Source: Myxococcales bacterium (GTDB taxonomy: Bacteria; Myxococcota_A; Polyangia; Polyangiales; Polyangiaceae). Taken from it: 64,000 nucleotides of DNA. The stretch's first letter is position 1. Every line of letters starts with the position of its first letter. This document shows, piece by piece, positions 25,890 through 34,479 of this stretch. Location of the stretch: assembly GCA_016703425.1 (NCBI GenBank), contig JADJCA010000007.1:644940-708939 (forward strand), in the 5' to 3' direction. Both the position numbers and the translations under genes were made by a program. The notes beneath the pieces are model-generated. The model was not told the DNA's origin. It saw nothing but the letters and a program-made list of their open reading frames with translations, and ran no database searches.

Positions 25890-28106
25890 GTGACCTCGAA
25901 AGCCCCTAGCCCGCTCGCGAGTACGGCACGCTCGGTGCTCGTAGGCGACGTGTGGGGCGGCATCGCGGCCACCCTCGTCGCGTTGCCCGCGTCCTTGGCG
26001 TTCGGCGTCGCGGTCTTCGGGCCCCTCGTCGGCGCCGGCGCCGGCGCCCTCGCGGGGCTCCTCGGCGCCACGGCGCTCGGCACCGTCGCGCCGCTCGCGG
26101 GTGGCACGCCGAAGCTCGTGTCGGCGCCGTGCGCGCCCGCCGTCGCCGTGATGAGCGCCTTCGCGCTCGAGACGAGCGCTCGTTACCCCGGCGAGCCAGC
26201 GCGGGTCGTGCTCCTCATGACGCTCGTCGGCCTCTTCGCGGCCGGCCTTCAGATCGCGCTCGGGCTCGCGCGCGCGGGCAGCATCATCAAGTACATCCCC
26301 TACCCGGTCGTGACCGGGTACCTGAGCGGCGTCGCGGTCGTGATCTTCTTGAAACAGCTGCCATCGCTCTTGGGCCTCGCCAAGGGCGTCAAGCTCGGCG
26401 CCGGCCTCCTTCACCCCGGCATGTGGGCGTGGCCGGCGCTGGTCGTGGGCGGAACGACCATCGCGCTGATGTTTCTGGCGCCGCGAATGACGAAGGCCGT
26501 GCCTGGTGCCATCGTGGGCCTCGCGGGCGGCGTGCTCGCGTACGGGGCCTTGGCGCTGCTCTTGCCAGGGCTTCGCTCGCTCACTGGGAACACGCTCGTC
26601 ATCGGTCCCCTGGGCGGCAGCATCGCCTCCTTCGGGGAGGCCTTCTCGACGCGTGTGGCGGCGCTCGGCGGCCTCCATGTGACCGATGTCACGCACGTGC
26701 TGGGCCCGGCGGCCACGCTGGCCGTGGTCCTGTCGCTCGACACGCTCAAGACCTGCGTCGTCGTCGACTCCCTCACCGGCTCACGGCACGAGTCGAACCG
26801 CGAGCTTTTCGGTCAAGGGCTCGCAAACCTCGCGTCGTCCGTCATAGGCGGCATGCCCGGCGCGGGAACCTCTGGCGCCACCCTCGTGAACATCGCGAGC
26901 GGCGGCCAAACGCGCCGCTCGGCGGTGATCGAGGGAGCGCTGGTGCTCGTGGCGTTCTTGTCGCTGGGAGGCGTCGTAGCCTGGGCCCCCCTCGCGGCGC
27001 TCTCCGGCATCCTCATCGTGGTTGCCTGGCGCATGTTCGACTTCGGCGCCTTGCGCTGGGCCGCGAGCCGCTCGACGTTCTTTGACTTCGTGGTGGTGCT
27101 CGCCGTCATCGCCGTGGCCGTCTTCGTCGACCTCATCACCGCCTCCGGCGTCGGGGTGGCGCTCTCGATCTTGCTCTTCATCCGCAACGAGTCCCGAGCG
27201 CCCGTCATCCGCCGCAAGCTCTCGGGCACGCAGATATCGTCAAAGAAGCGACGCTTGCCGGACCACGCCGCGGTACTCGCCGCTCACGGCGAAGAGACCC
27301 TTGTGATCGAGCTGGCAGGCTCGCTCTTCTTCGGGACGACGGATCAGCTGCGCACCGAGCTCCAAGGCGATCTCGAGTCGCGTCAAACGTTCATCGTCGA
27401 CATGCGCCGCGTCGACGCCGTGGACCTCACGGCGGTGCACATCCTGGAGCAGATGCGAGCGCAAGTCGGCAAGCGGGGTGCGACCATGCTCTTCTGCCAC
27501 TTGCCGAGGGCCCTCGCGGGCCACAAGGACGCCGAGCAATACCTCCGCGAGGTCGGCCTCATCGAGCAGGGCCATGAGCACCTCTTCGAGCAACTCTCCG
27601 ACGCCTTGGCCTGGGCGGAAGATCGCATTCTGGCCAAACACGGGCCGCCGCCAGCGAGCGAGGCCGCGCTCGACCTCCTGGCGATGCCGATGTTTCAGGG
27701 GCGCAAGGCCGAGACCATCAAGGAGCTCGCGGAGTGCGTCGAGAGTCGAAGGGCGCTTGCCGGCGACGTCGTCTTCCGACACGGCGACTCGGGCGACGAA
27801 ATCTACTTCGTACGGCGAGGGAGCGTACGCATCGCCCTGCCCCTCGAGGGCGGCACCCTTCACGTCGCCAGCTTTGGTCGCGGCGACTTCTTCGGAGAGA
27901 TCACGTTCCTCGACGGCGGACAGCGCAGCGCCGACGCGACCGCCGAGGTCGACACGGAGCTCTTCGTCATATCCCGCAAGAGGTTCGACGTGGTGGCAGC
28001 CGTACACCCGCGCCTTGGCCAGAGCCTCTTTGCGGGCCTCGCGCGCGCGACGGCGCTGCGGCTTCGACAAGCGGACCGCGAAATCACGACCTTGGAAGAG
28101 GCGTGA
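25890..28106 (+). CDS. SulP-family anion transporter fused to STAS and cyclic-nucleotide-binding domains
   Basis: SulP proteins move sulfate, bicarbonate or other anions. The 738-residue product starts at the GTG at 25890. The membrane domain covers about residues 15-430 with many hydrophobic helices and the family region YIPYPVVTGYLSGVAVVIF. A STAS domain follows at about 460-560 (VIELAGSLFFGTTDQL, IVDMRRVDAVDLTAVHIL). A CRP-type cyclic-nucleotide-binding domain ends the protein at about 605-725 (GDSGDEIYFVRRGSVRI, FGRGDFFGEITFLDGGQRSA). The phosphate-cassette region reads FGEITFLDGGQRSADA, which departs from the strict cAMP-binding pattern. The fusion suggests transport gated by a nucleotide or a degenerate sensor. 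The transported anion is not known. Confidence 0.88.
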   Translation: MTSKAPSPLASTARSVLVGDVWGGIAATLVALPASLAFGVAVFGPLVGAGAGALAGLLGATALGTVAPLAGGTPKLVSAPCAPAVAVMSAFALETSARYPGEPARVVLLMTLVGLFAAGLQIALGLARAGSIIKYIPYPVVTGYLSGVAVVIFLKQLPSLLGLAKGVKLGAGLLHPGMWAWPALVVGGTTIALMFLAPRMTKAVPGAIVGLAGGVLAYGALALLLPGLRSLTGNTLVIGPLGGSIASFGEAFSTRVAALGGLHVTDVTHVLGPAATLAVVLSLDTLKTCVVVDSLTGSRHESNRELFGQGLANLASSVIGGMPGAGTSGATLVNIASGGQTRRSAVIEGALVLVAFLSLGGVVAWAPLAALSGILIVVAWRMFDFGALRWAASRSTFFDFVVVLAVIAVAVFVDLITASGVGVALSILLFIRNESRAPVIRRKLSGTQISSKKRRLPDHAAVLAAHGEETLVIELAGSLFFGTTDQLRTELQGDLESRQTFIVDMRRVDAVDLTAVHILEQMRAQVGKRGATMLFCHLPRALAGHKDAEQYLREVGLIEQGHEHLFEQLSDALAWAEDRILAKHGPPPASEAALDLLAMPMFQGRKAETIKELAECVESRRALAGDVVFRHGDSGDEIYFVRRGSVRIALPLEGGTLHVASFGRGDFFGEITFLDGGQRSADATAEVDTELFVISRKRFDVVAAVHPRLGQSLFAGLARATALRLRQADREITTLEEA

Positions 28107-28145
28107 CCCTTCGCCATCGGACCTCCTGTTCGATACCCTCCTCCC

Positions 28146-29885
28146 ATGGTTCGGACACTCCCCGGCGCGGCTCTCGTTCTTGCGCTCGCCCTCCTCTACC
28201 CCGCCTGTGGCGACGACGAAGCCGCGGCCGATGCAAAGAACAGTGAGCCAAGCAACGACGGTGGCGGCGGTGAAGGCGGCGGTGAAACTGGCGTGTCGCT
28301 CAGCGACGGCGCGGCCGCGCCCGATGCGCTGAAGCCCGAGGGCGGCACTACGGCACTTCCGCCTCCGTCGTGCAGCGCCGCTGGCGGCGGCGCGACGGTC
28401 TCGGCACCGACGCTCCTTCTGAAGCTCAAGGACGACGGGCAGGAGGGGTGGCTCGCCTCACCGGCCGTCGCCGATCTCGATGGCGACACGAAGCCGGAGC
28501 TCATCGTGGCGCGCTCGGGCCGCGTCTTCGCGTGGAAGAACACGGGCGCGCGAGCCTTCGCGTACAACACCACGAAGGATCGCATTTGGGCGAGCCCCGT
28601 CGTCGGGGACTTCGCCGGTGACGCGAAGCTCGAGGTCGCGGTCGCGGCACGTGACTCGACGTACTTGCTTGACGCGACCGGGGCTCTCGCCCCGGGCTTC
28701 CCAGCAGCGTGGGGCACTGAGACGCGGACCCTCGCGGCAGGCGACGTCGACGGCGACGGCGCCCTCGACCTCATCGCGGCCGTGCGCACGGCTGGCGCTG
28801 CGACCGACATCGTACGGGCGGTCAAGGGCTCCGGCGCGGTCGTCGCTGGCTTTCCGCCTGTCGCCGCGGGCGGCTCCGGGTGCACGCCGGGCCCCTGCTA
28901 CTTCGCCGGGCTCTACGATCAGAACCTGGCCGTCGGCGATCTCGACGGCGATGGCAAGCACGACCTCGTCGTCCCCCACGACAACGCCTACGCGAGCTTC
29001 TTCAAGGGCACCGGCGCGGCCTTCGATTCGAACGCCATGTTCGCGGGGCGCCCGAAGACGCCGGGCGTCCGCTACTTGCACGCGCTGGCAGAGGCGAAGC
29101 AGGGCTACGCGAACAACGAGGCCACCGCCAACCAGGCGCACTTCACCAACACGGCGCCGGCGATCGCCGACATCGACAAGGACGGAAAGTTCGACATCAT
29201 CATGCTCGGCAGCGCGCAGAACGCCGCGCAGAGCGACCGCCTGCGGGGCGTGGGCCTGTGGGCGTTGCACTCCGACGCCTCGCGCCTCGCCGGCTGGGAC
29301 ACGCCCTTCCACGCGCCGACGTATGTGATGGGCTTGAACGACGGCTTCTCGCCGGGCTTGGGCGATCCGGCCGTGGCCGGTGCGGGGAACTTGGTGGGCG
29401 CCACGAATCAGGTGACGGTGGCCGACATCGACGCGTCAAAGGCGGGCCTCGAGATGCTCTTCGCAGGGTTCGACGGGCAGGTTCATGCTGTCGCGGCCAA
29501 CAAGACCGAGCTGTGGGTCACGCCCTACGCGACGAACGGCCGCGCGCTGACCGGCGGCGTGCTGGCCGCCGACCTCTCGGCGGACGGCGTACCGGAGGTC
29601 GTCTTCGCGACCTACTCGCCCGATCAGGGCGGCGGCGCGCTCTTCGTGCTCAGTGCGGCGGGCGCGGTGCTCCACAAGGTCCCGCTACCGAAGCGCGGAT
29701 CCATGGCCGTGCCGACCATCGCCGACGTCGACGGCAATGGCACCTTGGAGATCGTCGTGTCGCTCAAGGACAACGAGCCGGCCAACGAGAGCGTGCACGT
29801 CTTCACCGTCGCTGGCTCGAAGACCAACTGCCTCCTATGGCCAACGGGTAGGGCGAACCTCCTAAGAAATGGCTGGGTCCGGTAG
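28146..29885 (+). CDS. FG-GAP/VCBS-repeat lipoprotein
   Basis: The 579-residue product has a lipoprotein signal with lipobox YPAC (Cys21), an Asp/Glu/Gly spacer and then a series of FG-GAP-type blades. These contain DxDGDxxxDL-like calcium loops: VADLDGDTKPELIV, AGDVDGDGALDLIAA, VGDLDGDGKHDLVV, IADIDKDGKFDIIM, IADVDGNGTLEIVV. Such integrin-alpha-like propellers are extracellular and often bind proteins or glycans. The ATG at 28146 gives the only sensible signal peptide. It follows the SulP gene by 39 bases and is convergent with the LuxE-like gene, whose stop is 7 bases away. The ligand is unknown. Confidence 0.82.
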   Translation: MVRTLPGAALVLALALLYPACGDDEAAADAKNSEPSNDGGGGEGGGETGVSLSDGAAAPDALKPEGGTTALPPPSCSAAGGGATVSAPTLLLKLKDDGQEGWLASPAVADLDGDTKPELIVARSGRVFAWKNTGARAFAYNTTKDRIWASPVVGDFAGDAKLEVAVAARDSTYLLDATGALAPGFPAAWGTETRTLAAGDVDGDGALDLIAAVRTAGAATDIVRAVKGSGAVVAGFPPVAAGGSGCTPGPCYFAGLYDQNLAVGDLDGDGKHDLVVPHDNAYASFFKGTGAAFDSNAMFAGRPKTPGVRYLHALAEAKQGYANNEATANQAHFTNTAPAIADIDKDGKFDIIMLGSAQNAAQSDRLRGVGLWALHSDASRLAGWDTPFHAPTYVMGLNDGFSPGLGDPAVAGAGNLVGATNQVTVADIDASKAGLEMLFAGFDGQVHAVAANKTELWVTPYATNGRALTGGVLAADLSADGVPEVVFATYSPDQGGGALFVLSAAGAVLHKVPLPKRGSMAVPTIADVDGNGTLEIVVSLKDNEPANESVHVFTVAGSKTNCLLWPTGRANLLRNGWVR

Positions 29886-29892
29886 CACGACG

Positions 29893-31017
29893 TTACCGCC
29901 CCAAGATCTCGTCGATGGCGATGGAGCAGCCGCGCGGCGGCGCGCCGGGACTTCGCCCGATCAGTTCGAAGCCGCTGCCGTTAGGCAACGCGCTCGCCGC
30001 AACGCGGCGCACCCGATCCGCAGCGAGGACAAACGCCGCGCTGTCTACGTTGAGGAGATCGGTGATGCGCGCGATGCCGACCTCCCCGTCCTTCACCGGC
30101 TCGAGCGTATCGGGGTCGACGGGCGTGATGCGGGCCCATGGCGGCTCCACGAAAACGCCCGCCGGACCACCCATCGGAGTTCCTTCGTAGAACTGGCTCG
30201 ACAGCTCCGTCATGCCGTATTCGGAGACCACGTCGCCTGGGTTCACGGCGAAGACGCGCGCGATGGCCGCGCGAAGCTCACCTTCGGAGACCTCGCGTGA
30301 CTTGCCCTTGAATCCGCCGGTCGTCATGACGCGACTGCCCGGCGGCAACCGAAAGGTGTCGTCGCCCAGCGCATCGAGAAAGTGAACGAAGCCGAACGAC
30401 GTGCCCATAAGGACGACGGGCACCTCTTCGACCTGCGCTTCTGCGACGCGCTCGTCCAGCGCTGCGACGTCAAAGACATCGCCGTCGAGCACGAAGGATG
30501 CGCCGACGTCGACGTCACGCGAGCCGTGAAACGCGGCCACGAAGAGCGCGAGCATGTGGGTCAACGATGAGTCGGGGAGCGCGGCCGGCGGCGGTCCGAC
30601 GACAAGAGCGCGCGCTGCCGCCGGGAGGTCGCGGAAGAGCGTCGCCTTGGCAGAGGCGATGGCGCCCCGATCGTAGGTCGCGGTATGGCGAAAGAAGTGA
30701 GTGCCGCGGGCGCCTAGCGTTGTGCCGCTCGTGCGGAAGGCTTTGGGCGTGTCAGCCTCGTCGAAGGCCGACACCCGACTGATCTTGAACGCGTCGGTCG
30801 GAACGGCTGGCGCGTCGCCTGCGCGGACGAGACGCGAGACGTCGACGCCGCGGCTTCGAACGAGGCGCTGGTAGCCGGGCACGTGGGCGGCCTGGAAGCG
30901 GGCCAGATCACAGGCGAGCGCGTCGAAAGGCTCGGGAGAGGGCTCGGCGCCTTCGAAGGCGGTGACGAACGCGCGGGCGCGCTCGTGGAGCCGCTCGCTG
31001 GCTTCAAGCTTGGTCAC
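29893..31017 (-). CDS. LuxE-like acyl-protein synthetase
   Basis: LuxE-family enzymes (PF04443) are adenylate-forming ligases that activate an acyl acid with ATP. The 374-residue product shows AFRTSGTTLGARGTHFFRH (the nucleotide-binding loop), MGTSFGFVHFLD, SRVMTTGGFKGKSREV and VVSEYGMTELSSQFYEG, all typical of the family. A GTG start at 31017 overlaps the aminotransferase stop by 4 bases (GTGA). No LuxC-like reductase gene is present here, so aldehyde formation is not implied and the activated acyl group probably goes to another acceptor. It is the last gene of the leftward unit that begins with lpxK. Substrate and acceptor cannot be read from sequence. Confidence 0.82.
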   Translation of the reverse strand: MTKLEASERLHERARAFVTAFEGAEPSPEPFDALACDLARFQAAHVPGYQRLVRSRGVDVSRLVRAGDAPAVPTDAFKISRVSAFDEADTPKAFRTSGTTLGARGTHFFRHTATYDRGAIASAKATLFRDLPAAARALVVGPPPAALPDSSLTHMLALFVAAFHGSRDVDVGASFVLDGDVFDVAALDERVAEAQVEEVPVVLMGTSFGFVHFLDALGDDTFRLPPGSRVMTTGGFKGKSREVSEGELRAAIARVFAVNPGDVVSEYGMTELSSQFYEGTPMGGPAGVFVEPPWARITPVDPDTLEPVKDGEVGIARITDLLNVDSAAFVLAADRVRRVAASALPNGSGFELIGRSPGAPPRGCSIAIDEILGR

Positions 31018-32351
31018 GACGCTCCCTCGTTCAGGGCGGCATCGAGGGCCGCCGCGAAGGGTTCGAAGAGACGGGCATCGACCTCGTAAGACGGCGTCAG
31101 CGTCAGCACGTTGCCAGCGGTGCCGCCGGTCAGGACCAAGTAGCCGGCGCGCAACATCCGCGAAGCCACGGCGAGCGCGCGGGCACCGTCGCCGTCGAGC
31201 TCGATGCCGACGATGAGACCGCGGCCCCGGACCGAGCGGACGCCGCGGCCAAGGAGGCGCTCCGAAAGGACTCGTCGAAACGCGTCGCCCTTCTCGCGAA
31301 TCGCCGCCAGCCGCTGCGGCGTGAGCGCCTGCATCACGGCGAGCGCGGCGGCGCAGGCCGGTGGGGAACCGAAGTGGGTCGCCGTGTGAATGGCAGAACC
31401 GCCCGACGCGCCCCACGCTTCCATCACTGAGCCGCGCCCGATGCACGCCGAGATGGGCGCGCCACCGCCGAGCGCTTTGCCGACGCAAACGACGTCGGCG
31501 AGCACGCCTTGTTCGACCGACAGGAGCATCGAACCGCTACGACCCATGCCGGTCCACACCTCATCGACGACGAGCAGCGCGCCAGCGTCTTTGCAGAGCG
31601 CGGCGAGCGACGGCAGAAACGCCGGCGGTGGCACGACGCACCCGCCGCGGCCCAAGATCGGTTCGACGAGTACGGCGCCCACGTTGCCGCTGCGGAGCCC
31701 GTCGCGCACCGCGTTGAGCGACGCGTCGAGCGCCGTGGCCTCGCTTGGATAAGGTGCAAACCGCACGAAGTCGCCCGTCTGGTGGGCAAAGGGTTCGCGG
31801 AACGACGCGCGATAACCGCAGGCTGCCAGAGGCCCGTGGCTCAGGCCGTGGTAGGCGCCTTCGAAGGCGATGACACCCGCCTTGCCCGTCGCGAGCGCTG
31901 CCGTCTTGAGCCCCGCCGTGACAGCGTCGGCGCCCGACAAGCCGAGGAGGACGCGCGCGCCGGCCTCCGGCATCAGCCGAACGAGCGCCTCCAAGAGCGC
32001 CACCTTCGTCTCCGACGAATAGACATCGCCGAGGGCCATGAGGAGCAGCTCTTGAGCCTCGTGAAGCGCACCAAGCACGAGCGGCGCGCCGTAGCCGAAG
32101 GACAAGGCGCCGAAGCCGAGCACGAGGTCCACGAAGCGGTTGCCGTCGACGTCCCAGAGGTTCGAGCCGAGCCCGCGGGCGTAGACGAGGCTCGCGTGCT
32201 CCTCGCCGCTTTGCGCGCCACGCTCCTTCCGGCGCGCGTCGAAGGCCGGGCACTCGACGGCGGCGAGGCGAGCCGCTGCGGCTCGCGACTTGGGTCCGGG
32301 AACAGGGGTGACGAGCTTGGGGCCGGCGCTATCGGCGTCCGTTACAGACAC
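31014..32351 (-). CDS. Class III PLP-dependent aminotransferase
   Basis: The fold-type I aminotransferase of 445 residues resembles glutamate-1-semialdehyde aminomutase and omega-aminotransferases. It shows NLWDVDGNRFVDLVLGFGA, EGAYHGLSHG, the PLP-contact VVDEVWTGMGRSG and the Schiff-base Lys292 in CVGKALGGGAPISA. The GTG at 32351 overlaps the 3' end of the diguanylate cyclase gene by 10 bases and its own stop overlaps the LuxE-like start. Tight packing suggests a shared pathway with LuxE. HemL is unlikely because of the neighbours and the N-terminal extension of about 50 residues. The amino acceptor is unknown. Confidence 0.85.
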   Translation of the reverse strand: MSVTDADSAGPKLVTPVPGPKSRAAAARLAAVECPAFDARRKERGAQSGEEHASLVYARGLGSNLWDVDGNRFVDLVLGFGALSFGYGAPLVLGALHEAQELLLMALGDVYSSETKVALLEALVRLMPEAGARVLLGLSGADAVTAGLKTAALATGKAGVIAFEGAYHGLSHGPLAACGYRASFREPFAHQTGDFVRFAPYPSEATALDASLNAVRDGLRSGNVGAVLVEPILGRGGCVVPPPAFLPSLAALCKDAGALLVVDEVWTGMGRSGSMLLSVEQGVLADVVCVGKALGGGAPISACIGRGSVMEAWGASGGSAIHTATHFGSPPACAAALAVMQALTPQRLAAIREKGDAFRRVLSERLLGRGVRSVRGRGLIVGIELDGDGARALAVASRMLRAGYLVLTGGTAGNVLTLTPSYEVDARLFEPFAAALDAALNEGAS

Positions 32352-33241
32352 GTCTTGTTACGTCCCGAGCGCTTCGCCTCGTAGAGCTTGTCGTCGGCGG
32401 CTTTGATGAGCTCTTGCGACGACTTGATCTGCTCCGTGAGCGCCGCGATGCCGATGGAGACGGTGACCTTGATGGTCTCGTTTTGGAACTGAAAGGTGGA
32501 GTTCTCGATCTTCTCGCGAAGACCTTCGGCCAAGAGACGCGCCCCCTCCATCGAGGTCTCAGGAAGGAGGAGCGCGAACTCTTCGCCGCCGTAGCGAGCG
32601 AACACTTCGTCACGACGAATCCGCGCTTGAACGATGCGAGCCAGCTCCTTGAGGACGTAATCGCCAGCCAAGTGACCGTGGTAGTCGTTGATCTTCTTGA
32701 AGTGGTCGATGTCGAACATCATGAACGCGAGGTCGCGTTGGTGACGCCGCGCTCGCACGATCTCTTTCTCGAGGGCCTCGAGCAGGTAGCGCTTCACGTG
32801 CGCTCCCGTGAGACCGTCGATGATCGTCATCCGGTAGATTTCTTCGTGGTACTGGGCCTCGACGTCGTGGCCTGACAAGTACTTGAAGATGGTGGGGCCC
32901 ACCTTGACGCGGTCGCCGTTGCCGAGCGTGAGCTCGCGCGGAATCATGTCGTCGTTGACGTAGGTGCCGTTGGTCGAGTTGTCGTCGACGGCGTACCAGC
33001 GACCGTTGCGCAGCTCGAAGTGGGCGTGACGCCGCGAGACGGAGTCGCCCTCGAGGACGATGTGGTTCTCGGAGCCTCGGCCCACACGGATGGGGCTCTG
33101 GTCGAGCATGAAGCGCTTGCCGAGGAGCGAAGGCTCCTTCGTGTAAATCACGACCAAACAGTCCGTGCCCCGCGGCCGATCTTCGTCGCGGACGGGCTTC
33201 TGAACGATGGTCGTGACGCGCGTCTTCTCGTCTTCAGACAC
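32342..33241 (-). CDS. FHA-GGDEF diguanylate cyclase
   Basis: The predicted enzyme makes cyclic di-GMP from two GTP. The 299-residue soluble product has an N-terminal FHA domain (about residues 48-120: IRVGRGSENHIVL, SVSRRHAHFEL, NSTNGTYVND). The GGDEF domain follows (about 135-295), with DIDHFKKINDYHGHLAGD and an intact active-site loop ARYGGEEFALLLPE. The position of the inhibitory RxxD site reads RRDE, so product inhibition may be weak or absent. The GTG start at 33241 lies 70 bases after the lpxK stop. FHA control implies that phosphothreonine signalling from a kinase sets cyclase activity. It sits inside a unit with lpxK and two biosynthetic genes. Confidence 0.93.
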   Translation of the reverse strand: MSEDEKTRVTTIVQKPVRDEDRPRGTDCLVVIYTKEPSLLGKRFMLDQSPIRVGRGSENHIVLEGDSVSRRHAHFELRNGRWYAVDDNSTNGTYVNDDMIPRELTLGNGDRVKVGPTIFKYLSGHDVEAQYHEEIYRMTIIDGLTGAHVKRYLLEALEKEIVRARRHQRDLAFMMFDIDHFKKINDYHGHLAGDYVLKELARIVQARIRRDEVFARYGGEEFALLLPETSMEGARLLAEGLREKIENSTFQFQNETIKVTVSIGIAALTEQIKSSQELIKAADDKLYEAKRSGRNKTCL

Positions 33242-33311
33242 GTCGCACCAAAAGAGGCAAATTCACCAGGATCCGCTCGCTGAGACCGCCGAGATCGGCG
33301 CTCGGCCGATG

Positions 33312-34457
33312 CTATGGCGCCCCCCTGTGCCGGTCAAGGTCGCTCGCCGCCTCGAGTTTTCGGAGCAGCGTAGGAACCGCGAGGGTTGCCTCCAGGACGA
33401 AGACCGGAACTTGTAAGCGCTTGTAGGATTCGGGCTGCTCCGCGCGGAGCCAGCTGGCGCACTTCTCGGTCACGAGCCAACCGTCCACGGGAGGGCGCTC
33501 ACCTTCGAGGACAGGGGGGAAGGCTGGCCCCGCATGGTCGGCCGATCTCACCACACGCGTGGGCACGATGCCTTCATCGAGGAGCATGCCAACGAGCCGT
33601 GACGGCCGTGCGATGGCGGTCGAGAGCCCGAGTCGCTTGCCCCGCAGCTCGGCCATCGATAGCCGCTCGGCCCCTCCAAGGAGCCGCGCGCCCTCAAGGA
33701 GGTACCTCCCCTCGTGCACCCTCTGGTGGTGGTCGCGGTCGTGGTCGTGGTCGTGGTCGTGGTCGCGGTCGCGGTCGCGGTCGCGGTCGTGGTCGTGGTC
33801 GCGGTCGCGGTCGTGGTCGTCGGCGTGGCGCTCGGCGCTCCCCCGTCGCGTGCGAACGAGGACGACCTCGTCGGCGAGCGACCGGAGGCGCGACGCCGAC
33901 GCCCGGGCGTCGCCGCTCGGCGGGCTCTGGCTCGCGCCCCACGGCCTCTCCGCGTCGAGCACCAAGAGCGCGTGGTCGAGCCTCCGGGGCGTGGTCTGGT
34001 GGAGGCCGTCGAAGACGATGACATTGGCCCCTTGCGCGACGGCGTAGCGGACCGCGTCGCTCCGCTCCGCGGCAACAACGACCACGCCGCGCGTGAATTT
34101 CTCCGCGAGCCAGACGGCCTCGTCGCCCACGTCACGGGCTTCGTCGGTGCGCACCACCGCGCGAGCGCGTTCGACGCGCGCGCCGTAGCCGTGCCCGACG
34201 ATGGCGACGCGGTTTCGCCCGGAGCTTGCGACCTGATGCGCGACGGCGAGCGCCAGCGGCGTCTTGTACGACCCTCCGAGCGTGCCCCCACCGACACCAA
34301 TGGCGCGAACGTGCGGCGGCCAGTCGAGAGACTTCACGAGTCGCGCGTCGGCGGCCTTCGCCCACGCGGAGGAGAGAGAGCGCGCGAGTGCACCTTGAAG
34401 GCGCCCCTCTTCGAGGGCCTGCGCCACGCTCGCCCGGATGCTGCTCGAAAGCCGCAT
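33312..34457 (-). CDS. lpxK: Tetraacyldisaccharide 4'-kinase LpxK, variant P-loop and His/Arg-Asp insert
   Basis: LpxK phosphorylates the lipid A disaccharide precursor at the inner membrane. The 381-residue product shows the LpxK pattern: P-loop region AIGVGGGTLGGSYKTPLAL (about residues 52-70), GHGYGAR, DEAVWLAEKF, VIVFDGLHQ and a C-terminal VDGWLVTEK. Two oddities stand out. The canonical GGTGKTP is here GGSYKTP, keeping Lys65 but losing a P-loop Gly. An insert of about 35 residues made only of Asp, His and Arg (after SAERHADDHD) is coded by a 6-bp microsatellite. The usual N-terminal membrane helix is not obvious. The start lies 22 bases from the divergent methyltransferase start. It leads the lpxK/FHA-GGDEF/aminotransferase/LuxE unit. 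Confidence 0.8.
   Translation of the reverse strand: MRLSSSIRASVAQALEEGRLQGALARSLSSAWAKAADARLVKSLDWPPHVRAIGVGGGTLGGSYKTPLALAVAHQVASSGRNRVAIVGHGYGARVERARAVVRTDEARDVGDEAVWLAEKFTRGVVVVAAERSDAVRYAVAQGANVIVFDGLHQTTPRRLDHALLVLDAERPWGASQSPPSGDARASASRLRSLADEVVLVRTRRGSAERHADDHDRDRDHDHDRDRDRDRDHDHDHDHDRDHHQRVHEGRYLLEGARLLGGAERLSMAELRGKRLGLSTAIARPSRLVGMLLDEGIVPTRVVRSADHAGPAFPPVLEGERPPVDGWLVTEKCASWLRAEQPESYKRLQVPVFVLEATLAVPTLLRKLEAASDLDRHRGAP
33731..33820. repeat. Hexanucleotide microsatellite GGTCG(C/T), 15 units, inside lpxK
   Basis: Fifteen consecutive copies of GGTCGC or GGTCGT run without interruption. On the lpxK strand each unit codes Arg-Asp or His-Asp. The 6-base unit means gain or loss of copies keeps the reading frame. 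Confidence 0.9.
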
Positions 34458-34479
34458 CGGGCCAAGCTACAGTCGAGCC

